The notes beneath the pieces are model-generated. The model ran no database searches, had not been told where the DNA came from, and saw only the letters and a list, made by a program, of their open reading frames with translations. The position numbers were made by a program, and so were the translations under genes. A DNA stretch of 53,179 nucleotides from an uncultured Prevotella sp. (lineage in GTDB: Bacteria; Bacteroidota; Bacteroidia; Bacteroidales; Bacteroidaceae): the NCBI GenBank assembly GCA_946403845.1, contig CAMJBL010000014.1, positions 1 through 53,179 on the forward strand. The letters are read 5' to 3'. This document shows positions 1-7,108 of this stretch, in pieces; position 1 is the first letter of the stretch; each line of letters opens with the position of its first letter.

Positions 1-49
1 GACCTTCAGAACCGGAATCTGACGCTCTATTCAGCTAAGCTACGGGACC
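1..49 (-). tRNA. tRNA-Arg (anticodon CCG), 5' part only
   Basis: Read on the minus strand, the sequence starts with the acceptor strand GGTCCCG, then TA, a D-arm with AGCTGAATAGAGC, and an anticodon stem TCAGA/TCTGA that encloses the loop TTCCGGT. The anticodon is therefore CCG, which reads the arginine codon CGG. The T-arm and 3' acceptor half lie outside the window. A minus-strand -7 element lies about 20 bases upstream. Confidence 0.9.
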
Positions 50-67
50 GATGCATGATTGCGGATG

Positions 68-75
68 CAAAGGTA
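68..75 (-). promoter_or_regulatory. -7 element for tRNA-Arg
   Basis: On the minus strand this reads TACCTTTG, followed by C, matching the Bacteroidetes -7 consensus TAnnTTTG. It lies 18 bases upstream of the tRNA. No TTG is found at the expected -33 distance, because that zone is occupied by a heptamer array. Confidence 0.6.
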
Positions 76-84
76 CAGAAAAAA

Positions 85-112
85 GTGAAAAGTGAAAAGT
101 GAAAGGTGAAAA
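85..112. repeat. heptamer array, GTGAAAA type, 4 units
   Basis: Four consecutive 7-base units: GTGAAAA, GTGAAAA, GTGAAAG, GTGAAAA. The array begins 9 bases beyond the minus-strand -7 element of the tRNA, in place of the -33 region. The rest of 113-245 is AT-rich with no gene seen. Confidence 0.85.
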
Positions 113-245
113 ATTAACTTTTCTTGTGACACGGAACGTTGGTCTGAGGGCAGCGAATGATAATCATTTTGGGCGAAAATAGGTGCAATTTGTTAGCAAA
201 TATCAAGGAAATGATAAATTTTTGCAAATTATTTGAGGATTTTGG

Positions 246-275
246 TTGCAGTTTGATAAGAATTATGTATTTTTG
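246..275 (+). promoter_or_regulatory. asnA promoter
   Basis: TTG at 246-248, a 19-base spacer, then TATTTTTG at 268-275, which is a good Bacteroidetes -33/-7 pair. It lies 27 bases upstream of the asnA start codon. Confidence 0.7.
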
Positions 276-302
276 CACGCAAATTAAGCATAAACTGAAA
301 AA

Positions 303-1340
303 ATGGGACAAGTAATCAAACCTGTGAAATATGAAGCGCTGCTGGATACAAAGCAGACGGAGCAGGGTATCAAACTCATCAAGGAATTCTTTCAGCAGAA
401 CCTCTCCACAGAGCTGAGGCTGCGCCGTGTGACGGCCCCTCTGTTCGTGTTGAAGGGCCTGGGTATCAACGACGACCTGAATGGTGTGGAGCGTGCAGTG
501 ACGTTCCCCATCAAGGACCTGGGTGATGCCAAGGCCGAGGTGGTTCACTCGCTAGCCAAGTGGAAGCGGCTCTCGCTGGCCGAGTATCAGATAGAGCCGG
601 GCTATGGCATCTATACCGACATGAACGCCATCCGTGCCGACGAGGAGCTCGACAACCTGCATTCGCTCTATGTGGACCAGTGGGACTGGGAGGCCGTGAT
701 CCGTAAGGAAGACCGCACGCTGTCGTTCCTGAAGAATATCGTGGAGCGTATCTATTCGGCCATCCGCCGTACGGAATACCTGACCTGTGAGACCTATCCG
801 CAGATCAAGCCCTTCCTGCCCGAGAAGATTCACTTCATCCATGCTGAGGAGCTGTTGAAGATGTATCCCGACAAGACGCCCAAGGAGCGCGAGGATGCCA
901 TCTGCGAGGCCTATGGTGCCGTGTTCGTGATTGGTATCGGCGGCAAGCTCTCGAACGGGGAGAAGCACGACGGACGTGCACCTGACTATGATGACTGGTC
1001 GACCATCGCCGAGAACGGCAAGATGGGTCTGAACGGCGATATCCTCATCTGGTATCCGGTATTGGGACGCAGCTTCGAGTTGTCGTCGATGGGTATCCGT
1101 GTGGACAAGGAGAGTCTGCTGCGCCAGTTGAAGCTCGAGGGCAAGGAGGAGCGAGAACAGCTCTTCTTCCACCAGCAGCTGCTCAACGACAAGCTGCCGC
1201 TCTCCATCGGTGGAGGTATCGGTCAGAGCCGTCTGTGTATGGTGCTGTTGCACAAGGGACATATCGGCGAGATCCAAGCCAGTATCTGGCCCGATGATAT
1301 GCGGAAGGCTTGTAAGGAATTAGGAATGAACCTGATTTAG
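303..1340 (+). CDS. asnA: aspartate--ammonia ligase (AsnA)
   Basis: Ammonia-dependent asparagine synthetase, which joins aspartate and ammonia using ATP to give asparagine and AMP in the cytoplasm. The 345 residues match the usual AsnA length of about 330-345. Recognisable segments are the N-terminal YEALLDTKQTEQGIKLIK, LRLRRVTAPLFV with the GLGINDDLNG that follows, a central KWKRLSLAEY, and the class II aminoacyl-tRNA-synthetase-like C-terminal part with DGRAPDYDDW, LNGDIL and a glycine-rich GGGIGQSRLCM near residue 306. The ATG follows a good promoter at 246-275. The gene is monocistronic and faces dnaX tail to tail. Its stop codon TAG is the first three bases of a heptamer array. Confidence 0.97.
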   Translation: MGQVIKPVKYEALLDTKQTEQGIKLIKEFFQQNLSTELRLRRVTAPLFVLKGLGINDDLNGVERAVTFPIKDLGDAKAEVVHSLAKWKRLSLAEYQIEPGYGIYTDMNAIRADEELDNLHSLYVDQWDWEAVIRKEDRTLSFLKNIVERIYSAIRRTEYLTCETYPQIKPFLPEKIHFIHAEELLKMYPDKTPKEREDAICEAYGAVFVIGIGGKLSNGEKHDGRAPDYDDWSTIAENGKMGLNGDILIWYPVLGRSFELSSMGIRVDKESLLRQLKLEGKEEREQLFFHQQLLNDKLPLSIGGGIGQSRLCMVLLHKGHIGEIQASIWPDDMRKACKELGMNLI

Positions 1341-1358
1341 TGAATAGTGAAAAGTGAA
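1338..1358. repeat. heptamer array, TAGTGAA type, 3 units
   Basis: TAGTGAA, TAGTGAA and AAGTGAA. The first unit supplies the asnA stop codon. The array fills the gap between the convergent asnA and dnaX genes. Confidence 0.8.
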
Positions 1359-1359
1359 C

Positions 1360-3156
1360 TCAGGCGAGTTCAAGGTCAAATGCCTGTTGTAGCTTTGCTA
1401 CAGCAGGATTTATTTTGCTCATTTCCTCGAACTGCTCGCGACGGGAGAGAATCTTGGGCTGCTCCTTCTGGTCGCTGACATGGATGGTGAAGGTGATCTG
1501 AGCATTGTGCAGATACATCTGCAGCGTCTTGAGGATGCTCTTGTGGATGGCCTCCATGTCCTGCCGGATCAACTCGTTCTCGACGGTGACCTCGACCTGC
1601 GGGAACTCGGTGATCTGTGGATTCATGTTCTTCATGCGGGTGGCGATGCCGATGAGCTGGGGCTGGTTTTCGGACATGCGGTTGCACATTGACATCCATT
1701 GCAGTTCAAGCTCATCCTGCGTGAACTGCTGATTGCTCATCTGACCGTCTTTCAGATCGGCCAGACTGTCGGTGAAGTTGACTTTCGAGGGCTTGCCGTC
1801 CTGACGGAGCTTGTTCCACGAGAAGCCCAGGCCGCCGAGCTTGAGGGAAGGACGGGCGGGGGAGGGCTGAGATTTCGGAGTTGTCGGAGCTTTCGGAGCG
1901 TTCTGAGGGCTCTGAGTATTCTGGGCTTTGGGGCTTGGTTGTGATGCAGGGGTCTCAGCAGCGACTACCTGCGGGGTCGCTGACTTAGGCTGAGACTGCT
2001 GTATCAGGTGCTTAAACAGGGATTTTAATCTTCTGGGGCGACGCCCCGCGCTGGCGCTGTCGTCGGGCTGGGTGATCTGTGCGATCTCGATGAGGGTCAG
2101 TTCCACGAGCAGACGTTTGTTCGACGACTGACGGTAGTTGATGTCGCACTGGTTCATCAGCTTGAGGGCCTGATAGAGGAAACGCGTGTCGCACTTCTTG
2201 GCCTGCTCCTCATAGCGCTGGCGCTGCTGGTCGCTCACCTCGAGCAGGGGGAGTGTCTGCGGGTCCTTGGCCATCATGACGTTGCGCACGTGCTTGGCGA
2301 GGCCCTGGATGAGCAGTCCGCCATCGAAACCCTTGTTGATGATCGAGTTGAGCAGCACCATGATGTCGCTCACATTATTAATAATAGAGAGGTTGATGAT
2401 CTTGAAATAATTCTCGGAGTCGAGCACGTTGAGATCCTCAATCACCTTGTCGTAGGTGATGTTGCCCTGACAGAACGAGGTTGCCTGGTCGAAGATGGAG
2501 AGGGCATCGCGCATACCACCGTCGGCCTTCTCGGCGATGATGGCCAGTGCCTGCTCCTCGTAGGTGATGCCCTCCTTGTCGGCCACAGCCATCAGGTGGT
2601 CGATGGTGTTGCGGACGGTCATCCGCTCGAAGTCGTAGATCTGACAACGGCTGAGGATGGTGGGCAGGATCTTATGCTTCTCGGTGGTGGCGAGGATGAA
2701 GATGACGTGTGCGGGCGGCTCCTCGAGCGTCTTCAGGAAAGCGTTGAAGGCAGCGGTAGAGAGCATGTGCACCTCGTCGATGATGAACACCTTGTAGCGT
2801 CCGAGCTGCGGTGGGATGCGCGTCTGCTCCATCAGCGTCTTGATATGTTCCACACTGTTGTTCGAGGCAGCGTCGAGCTCGAAGATGTTCAGGGAGCGCT
2901 GTTCGTTGAACGACTGGCAGCTCTCGCATTCATTGCAGGCCTCGCCTTCTGCCGTGGGGGTCTGGCAGTTGATGGCCTTGGCAAAGATGCGGGCACAGGT
3001 GGTCTTTCCTACACCACGTGGACCGCAGAAGAGGTAGGCGTGGGCTAGTTTTCCGCTCTTCACGGCATTCTTCAGGGTGGTGGTGAGTGCCGCCTGACCC
3101 ACGACGGTATCGAAGGTCGTTGGACGGTACTTACGTGCTGAAACGATATATTCCAT
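1360..3156 (-). CDS. dnaX: DNA polymerase III subunit gamma/tau (DnaX)
   Basis: Clamp-loader ATPase of the replicative polymerase; 598 residues. The N-terminal AAA+ module shows Walker A GPRGVGKT at about residues 45-52, four zinc-binding cysteines at 64, 74, 77 and 80, Walker B IDEVHML, and the sensor segment SRCQIYDF. A low-complexity linker follows at about residues 366-445, rich in Q, P, A and K. It contains a run of triplets (PKA, QNT, QSP, QNA and so on) encoded by a 9-base tandem repeat. The remaining C-terminal part corresponds to the tau-specific region. I saw no A-rich slippery site, so a separate gamma form made by frameshifting is not supported. It is transcribed away from the ftsB-like gene from a shared intergenic module. 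Confidence 0.97.
   Translation of the reverse strand: MEYIVSARKYRPTTFDTVVGQAALTTTLKNAVKSGKLAHAYLFCGPRGVGKTTCARIFAKAINCQTPTAEGEACNECESCQSFNEQRSLNIFELDAASNNSVEHIKTLMEQTRIPPQLGRYKVFIIDEVHMLSTAAFNAFLKTLEEPPAHVIFILATTEKHKILPTILSRCQIYDFERMTVRNTIDHLMAVADKEGITYEEQALAIIAEKADGGMRDALSIFDQATSFCQGNITYDKVIEDLNVLDSENYFKIINLSIINNVSDIMVLLNSIINKGFDGGLLIQGLAKHVRNVMMAKDPQTLPLLEVSDQQRQRYEEQAKKCDTRFLYQALKLMNQCDINYRQSSNKRLLVELTLIEIAQITQPDDSASAGRRPRRLKSLFKHLIQQSQPKSATPQVVAAETPASQPSPKAQNTQSPQNAPKAPTTPKSQPSPARPSLKLGGLGFSWNKLRQDGKPSKVNFTDSLADLKDGQMSNQQFTQDELELQWMSMCNRMSENQPQLIGIATRMKNMNPQITEFPQVEVTVENELIRQDMEAIHKSILKTLQMYLHNAQITFTIHVSDQKEQPKILSRREQFEEMSKINPAVAKLQQAFDLELA
1866..1937. repeat. nonamer array inside dnaX, 8 units
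   Basis: Plus-strand units of 9 bases: GCTGAGATT, TCGGAGTTG, TCGGAGCTT, TCGGAGCGT, TCTGAGGGC, TCTGAGTAT, TCTGGGCTT, TGGGGCTTG. The period is a multiple of three, so dnaX stays in frame. It encodes three-residue repeats in the interdomain linker, about residues 406-430. Confidence 0.75.
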
Positions 3157-3177
3157 AAGTTTTTAATTAATTTTGGT

Positions 3178-3239
3178 GCAAAGATACAAAAAGTTTATAG
3201 TTTATTGTTGATAGTTTATAGTTTTTTTGTAATTTTGCA
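3178..3239. promoter_or_regulatory. bidirectional promoter module with 5 heptamers (dnaX / ftsB)
   Basis: The left edge reads, on the minus strand, TATCTTTGC, the -7 element of dnaX. The right edge has TAATTTTG at 3230-3237 on the plus strand, the -7 element of the ftsB-like gene, with TTG at 3208-3210 19 bases upstream. Between them lie five 7-base units at 3193-3227: GTTTATA, GTTTATT, GTTGATA, GTTTATA, GTTTTTT. An almost identical module lies at 29810-29872 between another divergent gene pair. Confidence 0.7.
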
Positions 3240-3246
3240 GACGAAT

Positions 3247-3606
3247 ATGAAAGTATTAAGTAACATTAAACTTTTTGCCCTAAAGGTATTGCGTGCGCAG
3301 GCGACGAAGTATACGATCGTCTGTCTGTTGGGCGTGCTCATTGTGGGCTTCCTCGACGAGAACAGCGTCTGGAGCCACTTCAAGAACAAGCAGCGCATCA
3401 GCGACTTAGAGGAGGAGATTGCCAAGTACACTTCGGATTATGAGCGCGACCAGGCTCAGATCCGGGAGTTGAACCGTAATCCGAAGGCCATGGAGAAGAT
3501 TGCCCGTGAGCGATACTTCATGAAGGCCGACGACGAGGACATCTTCGTGCTCAGCGATGATGACCGCGAAGCCAAACCAATCGTAAGCAATGAAGCAGCT
3601 GAGTAG
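3247..3606 (+). CDS. septum formation initiator, FtsB/DivIC family
   Basis: Small bitopic divisome protein of 119 residues. It has a short basic cytoplasmic start, one transmembrane helix (about residues 25-40, YTIVCLLGVLIVGFL), then a coiled coil with heptad-like leucines and glutamates (KNKQRISDLEEEIAKY) and the family's conserved tail (MEKIARERYFMKADDEDIFVL). The ATG at 3247 is preferred because it directly follows the -7 element at 3230-3237. An upstream in-frame TTG at 3205 would lie inside the promoter. It overlaps the next gene by 17 bases, so the two are probably co-translated. By analogy with FtsB it should help link FtsL and FtsQ during septum assembly. Confidence 0.85.
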   Translation: MKVLSNIKLFALKVLRAQATKYTIVCLLGVLIVGFLDENSVWSHFKNKQRISDLEEEIAKYTSDYERDQAQIRELNRNPKAMEKIARERYFMKADDEDIFVLSDDDREAKPIVSNEAAE

Positions 3607-3979
3607 GGTAGAGAGTATCATCTTCCTGGTGGGTGGCCTGCTGATGGTCATCGGTGCCGGCACGAGTCTGCTGGCCTGGGAGGCTGCGCCCTATGTGTTC
3701 GCCCTGGGTGCCCTTTGTTTTACCGCCATGCAGATGAAGCAGCGTTATGACGGAAAGAATGTGACCATCCGCCGGTTGCGCAGGATGATGCTGATCAGCG
3801 ATATGCTCTTCCTGGTGTCGGCCCTGCTGATGTTTGCCAGTCAGCGCAACATCTTCGGACTTGATCATATCACCTATCTTCAGTATGTCTATCGCAAATG
3901 GGTGGTGACGTTGCTGATAGCTGCCATTTTGCAGCTATATTCCTATCATCGGATCGGTCAGGAATTGGCAAAAGAATGA
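3590..3979 (+). CDS. small multi-spanning membrane protein, unknown function
   Basis: 129 residues with about four hydrophobic helices: IIFLVGGLLMVIGAGTSLLAW, APYVFALGALCF, MLISDMLFLVSALLMF, and VVTLLIAAILQLYSYH. Short basic loops lie between helices 2 and 3. It starts inside the 3' end of the ftsB-like gene and is followed by a strong terminator at 3995, so the two form one transcription unit. I do not recognise a characterised family. The link to a divisome gene suggests an envelope role, but that is inference from position only. Confidence 0.8.
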   Translation: MKQLSRVESIIFLVGGLLMVIGAGTSLLAWEAAPYVFALGALCFTAMQMKQRYDGKNVTIRRLRRMMLISDMLFLVSALLMFASQRNIFGLDHITYLQYVYRKWVVTLLIAAILQLYSYHRIGQELAKE

Positions 3980-3994
3980 AAAAACTATAAAAGA

Positions 3995-4029
3995 TTGCGC
4001 ATTTGTTTTAAAATGCGCAAATTTTTTTT
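3995..4029 (+). terminator. rho-independent terminator of the ftsB operon
   Basis: A perfect 10-bp stem (TTGCGCATTT at 3995-4004 paired with AAATGCGCAA at 4011-4020) with a 6-base loop, followed by A and a run of eight T. Confidence 0.9.
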
Positions 4030-4049
4030 CGCAATTCAATATATCATTG

Positions 4050-4057
4050 TACATTTG
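4050..4057 (+). promoter_or_regulatory. -7 element for the DUF4369 lipoprotein / pyrC operon
   Basis: TACATTTG followed by C, 20 bases before the start codon at 4077. The expected -33 position falls in the T-run of the preceding terminator, and no clean TTG is present. Confidence 0.5.
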
Positions 4058-4076
4058 CATCGAAAACGAAGAGATA

Positions 4077-4877
4077 ATGAAGAAGTTCGTATATACAATC
4101 ATTGCCGTGGTCGCCCTGACCTCCTGTGCCGACTCCTATAATATCCAGGGGTCGTCGACGGTATCGTCGCTGGATGGCAGCAAACTCTATCTGAAGGCCA
4201 TCAAGGATCAGGAGTTGAAGAGTATCGACTCCTGCGACGTGGTGCATGGCAAGTTCCGCTTTGCCGGACTGCTGGATACCATCCGCATGGCCAGCCTCTA
4301 TATGGATGAGGAGAGTATCCTGCCCATCGTGATCGAGAAGGGTGAGATAGAAATCAAGATCGACAATGCCAGTCAGCGTGTGAGCGGTACGCCTCTGAAT
4401 GAGGAGCTCTATGATTTCATTACCCTGCACAACCAGTTGAACAATGAGATGAACGAGCTGTCGCACAAGCAGAGTCAGATGCTGCTTGACGGTATCGATG
4501 AAGACGAAATCAACCAGCAACTCACCCTGGAGGCTGCCAAGATAGCCCAGAAGGAGGACAGTCTGGTGACTAACTTCATCGTTGACAATTTCGACAATGT
4601 GTTAGGGCCTGGCGTGTTTATGATGATGACCAGCGCCTATCCTTATCCCGTGCTGACCCCTCAGATAGAGGACATCATGAGCAAGGCGACGCAGAAGTTC
4701 AAGTCAGATCCCTATGTGAAAGAGTATTACCGGACTGCCAATGAAATCCAGGCCCGTGAGAACGGACTGGTTGATGCTGTGCCGCAAGAGGAGCCCGCTG
4801 AGGCTGCCTCCGTACAGCCCCCTCATACCTTGCCCGACTCCATGCATGTGCCTCTGACAAACCTCCCCCAAAAATGA
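4077..4877 (+). CDS. DUF4369-type lipoprotein
   Basis: Lipoprotein of 266 residues, first gene of an operon with pyrC and a MetH-reactivation gene. The signal peptide MKKFVYTIIAVVALTSC ends in a lipobox (LTSC-A). The following domain (GSSTVSSLDGSKLYLKAI, then SCDVVHGKFRFAGLLDTIRMASLY and PIVIEKGEIEIKID) matches the pattern of the Bacteroidetes DUF4369 domain, which usually precedes a thioredoxin fold in lipoproteins. No CXXC thioredoxin motif follows here. The rest is helical and ends in a P/E-rich tail. The ATG at 4077 is chosen because it begins the signal peptide. The stop codon overlaps the pyrC start (ATGA). The function is unknown and is probably periplasmic or outer-membrane. Confidence 0.8.
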   Translation: MKKFVYTIIAVVALTSCADSYNIQGSSTVSSLDGSKLYLKAIKDQELKSIDSCDVVHGKFRFAGLLDTIRMASLYMDEESILPIVIEKGEIEIKIDNASQRVSGTPLNEELYDFITLHNQLNNEMNELSHKQSQMLLDGIDEDEINQQLTLEAAKIAQKEDSLVTNFIVDNFDNVLGPGVFMMMTSAYPYPVLTPQIEDIMSKATQKFKSDPYVKEYYRTANEIQARENGLVDAVPQEEPAEAASVQPPHTLPDSMHVPLTNLPQK

Positions 4878-6232
4878 GAACCATTGTCGCGGGCGGAACC
4901 CTTGTCAATGAAGACAGGACGTTCGATGGTACGATCGTCATCGAAGACGGCGCTATAACGCAGATTATTCAAGGACATACCCATCCCGAAGCATCATCCG
5001 ATGAAGTCATTGATGCTTCGGGATGTTTCGTATTGCCAGGTATCATCGACGATCATGTCCACTTCCGTGAGCCGGGGCTGACGGAGAAGGCTGACATCGA
5101 TACGGAGAGCCGTGCAGCAGCGGCGGGTGGGGTGACTACCTATTTCGATATGCCTAATACGGTGCCTCAGACGACGACGCTCGAGGCACTTGAAGGAAAA
5201 TTTGCATTGGCGGCCAAGAAGAGCCACGTGAATTACAGCTTCTTCTTCGGGGCCACTAACGACAATATCGCCCTTTTCGAACAGCTTGACCCGCATCGTA
5301 TCCCGGGTATCAAGGTGTTTATGGGCAGTTCGACGGGTAATATGCTGGTGGATCGTCGGGAGTCGCTGGAGCAGCTGTTCTCTTCGGCGAAGCTGCCCCT
5401 CATGGCGCATTGTGAGGATACGGCTATCATCAACCGCAATATGGCTGAGGCGAAAGCCCGATATGGCGAGGATCCCAAGGTGATTCACCATCCGGAGATC
5501 CGTAGCGAGGAAGCCTGTTATGAGAGCACGCGACTGGCTGTGGAGCTGGCCACAAAGCATCATGCCCGTCTGCACATCGCCCATCTGACCACCGCCAAGG
5601 AATTGGATCTGATTCCCGCAAATGATATCTCTCACCTCTCACCTCTCACCTCTCACCTCTCTTCTATCACCGCTGAGGTGACTCCATCGCATCTCTATTT
5701 CTGTGATCGCGACTATGTAGGCCTGGGCACCCGTATCAAGTGTAACCCTGCCATTAAAACCGAACGCGATCGTGAGGCCTTGCAGCGTTCGCTGAGCGAT
5801 GGACGGATTACGGTGATAGGTACCGACCATGCACCCCATCTGCTGTCGCAGAAGGAGGGAGGCTGTGCGAAGGCTGTCAGTGGGATGCCGATGATCCAGT
5901 TCTCGCTGGTAACGATGTTGGAACTGGTGGATAACGGTATCCTTACCCTCGAACGCCTTGTGGAACTGATGTGTCATAATCCCGCCCGTCTTTTCGAGGT
6001 TCGTCAGCGTGGCTTTATCCGTGAGGGTTATCAGGCTGATTTGGTGCTGGTACGTCCCAATACAGCCTGGGTGTGTACGAAGAATCTCATCCAGAGCAAA
6101 TGCGGTTGGAGTCCAATGGAGGGACATATGTTCCTCTGGCGGGTGGAGCGCACCCTCTGTAATGGTCATACGGTGTATGCCGATGGGAAGGTGGATACGG
6201 ACTATATCGGACAACCAGTGGCTTTCAGATGA
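4874..6232 (+). CDS. pyrC: dihydroorotase
   Basis: Amidohydrolase that cyclises carbamoyl-aspartate to dihydroorotate in pyrimidine synthesis; 452 residues. Metal-site motifs are visible: DDHVHFREPG (the HxH pair near residue 60), IKVFMGSSTGNM with the metal-bridging lysine, MAHCED, LHIAHLTT, and GTDHAPHL near residue 318. The C-terminal metal-free edge carries NPARLF, typical of the class. Residues about 253-263 (SHLSPLTSHLS) are encoded by four perfect CTCACCT heptamers. They sit in the variable stretch between the ELDL helix and the next strand, and I read them as an insertion that keeps the enzyme in frame. The neighbouring genes overlap by 4 bases on both sides. Confidence 0.95.
   Translation: MRTIVAGGTLVNEDRTFDGTIVIEDGAITQIIQGHTHPEASSDEVIDASGCFVLPGIIDDHVHFREPGLTEKADIDTESRAAAAGGVTTYFDMPNTVPQTTTLEALEGKFALAAKKSHVNYSFFFGATNDNIALFEQLDPHRIPGIKVFMGSSTGNMLVDRRESLEQLFSSAKLPLMAHCEDTAIINRNMAEAKARYGEDPKVIHHPEIRSEEACYESTRLAVELATKHHARLHIAHLTTAKELDLIPANDISHLSPLTSHLSSITAEVTPSHLYFCDRDYVGLGTRIKCNPAIKTERDREALQRSLSDGRITVIGTDHAPHLLSQKEGGCAKAVSGMPMIQFSLVTMLELVDNGILTLERLVELMCHNPARLFEVRQRGFIREGYQADLVLVRPNTAWVCTKNLIQSKCGWSPMEGHMFLWRVERTLCNGHTVYADGKVDTDYIGQPVAFR
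5631..5658. repeat. heptamer array inside pyrC, CTCACCT x4
   Basis: Four identical CTCACCT units plus a partial fifth. In this orientation the array contains no stop codon in any frame, and it encodes the cyclic heptapeptide S-H-L-S-P-L-T. Confidence 0.9.
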
Positions 6233-7077
6233 TCATTACCTACGATATCCATGAGTTAGTGCCCTATATCAACTGGGTCTATTTCTTCTTTGCCTGGCAG
6301 GTGAAGGATAAGGATGAGAAGGCACGTCTGCGTCAGGAGGCAGAAACGCTCCTGGTCCAGTGGGAGGGCCACTATCATGCCTATGGTCTCTTTGAACTTT
6401 TCGAGGCTTATAGCGATGGGGATGATATCGTTGTTAGAGGTGAGAGGGGAGAGGTAAGAGGTGAGAGAATACCTCAAACTCACAGAATACCTTGTTTGCG
6501 ACAGCAACAGGGTGAGGCGCCCTATCTCTGCCTTTCCGACTTTATCAGTCCACAGATCATATCTCTCACCTCTTACCTCTCACCTCTTACCTCTAAACTG
6601 GGCCTTTTCGCCACTTCTGCGGATATCGGTCTCGAAACGGACTTCGATGCGGATCCCTACCAGAAGATGATGGCTCAATTGTTGGCAGACCGTTTGGCGG
6701 AGGCTGCTGCAGAACGGTTGCATGAGCAGGTGAGAAAGGATATCTGGGGCTATGCCAAGGAGGAACATCTGACGATTCCGGAGATGCTCGTTGAGAAATT
6801 CCAGGGTATCCGTCCTGCCGTGGGTTATCCCTCGCTGCCTGACACGAGCCTGAATTTCGTGATCGATGAGCTGATTGACATGAAACAGATTGGTATCCGT
6901 CTAACGGAGAGTGGTGCTATGAAGCCCCACGCCAGTGTCAGCGGATTGATGATGGCCCATCCTCAGGCCCGTTATTTCAATTTGGGGAAAATCGGCGAAG
7001 ACCAGTTGGAGGATTATGCCCGTCGTCGCGGGCTGCCTGTCGAGGTCTGCCGCAAATTTCTCGCTGCCAACCTCTAA
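6229..7077 (+). CDS. free-standing methionine synthase reactivation domain (MetH C-terminal module)
   Basis: 282 residues resembling only the C-terminal AdoMet-binding activation module of cobalamin-dependent methionine synthase. That module remethylates oxidised cob(II)alamin using AdoMet and a reductant. Seen: LRQQ, LCLSDFISP, GLFATSADIG, a long helix LLADRLAEAAAERLHE, GIRPAVGYPSLPD (AdoMet site), LTESGAMKPHASVSG, and HPQARYFNLGKIGEDQLEDYARRRG. The homocysteine, folate and B12 domains are absent, so it must act in trans on a MetH encoded elsewhere. Two heptamer arrays lie inside the gene, giving RGERGEVRGER before LRQQ and LTSYLSPLTS after SDFISP; both fall in linkers. It overlaps pyrC by 4 bases. 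Confidence 0.88.
   Translation: MIITYDIHELVPYINWVYFFFAWQVKDKDEKARLRQEAETLLVQWEGHYHAYGLFELFEAYSDGDDIVVRGERGEVRGERIPQTHRIPCLRQQQGEAPYLCLSDFISPQIISLTSYLSPLTSKLGLFATSADIGLETDFDADPYQKMMAQLLADRLAEAAAERLHEQVRKDIWGYAKEEHLTIPEMLVEKFQGIRPAVGYPSLPDTSLNFVIDELIDMKQIGIRLTESGAMKPHASVSGLMMAHPQARYFNLGKIGEDQLEDYARRRGLPVEVCRKFLAANL
6438..6465. repeat. heptamer array inside the MetH-reactivation gene, AGGTGAG orientation, 4 units
   Basis: Units AGGTGAG, AGGGGAG, AGGTAAG, AGGTGAG. In this orientation the unit contains TGA. The second unit is the one whose TGA would fall in the reading frame, and it reads GGA. The third unit contains an out-of-frame TAA. Confidence 0.88.
6565..6592. repeat. heptamer array inside the MetH-reactivation gene, CTYACCT x4
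   Basis: Alternating CTCACCT, CTTACCT, CTCACCT, CTTACCT. The array is stop-free and encodes LTSYLSPLTS. It is the same length as the arrays at 5631 and 10238. Confidence 0.9.
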
Positions 7078-7080
7078 CTA

Positions 7081-7108
7081 TTCACTATTAACTATTCACT
7101 ATTCACTC
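7081..7108. repeat. heptamer array, TTCACTA type, 4 units
   Basis: TTCACTA, TTAACTA, TTCACTA, TTCACTC, between two convergent genes. The stop codon (TAG, minus strand, 7099-7101) and last codons of the metallophosphoesterase gene lie within the array. Confidence 0.85.

Noticed and set aside
114..548. Minus-strand frame of 144 codons over the asnA start
   Set aside because: It lies opposite the asnA promoter and 5' end, has no family pattern, and its codons mirror the real gene.
552..1277. Long minus-strand frame inside asnA, and similar long frames opposite dnaX, mfd, SpoIIE and the Wza gene
   Set aside because: These are shadow frames of well-identified genes. Their translations are low in conserved patterns and rich in residues typical of reversed codons.
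1360..3156. Programmed frameshift making a short gamma form of DnaX
   Set aside because: No A-rich slippery sequence with a following hairpin was seen in the middle of the gene.
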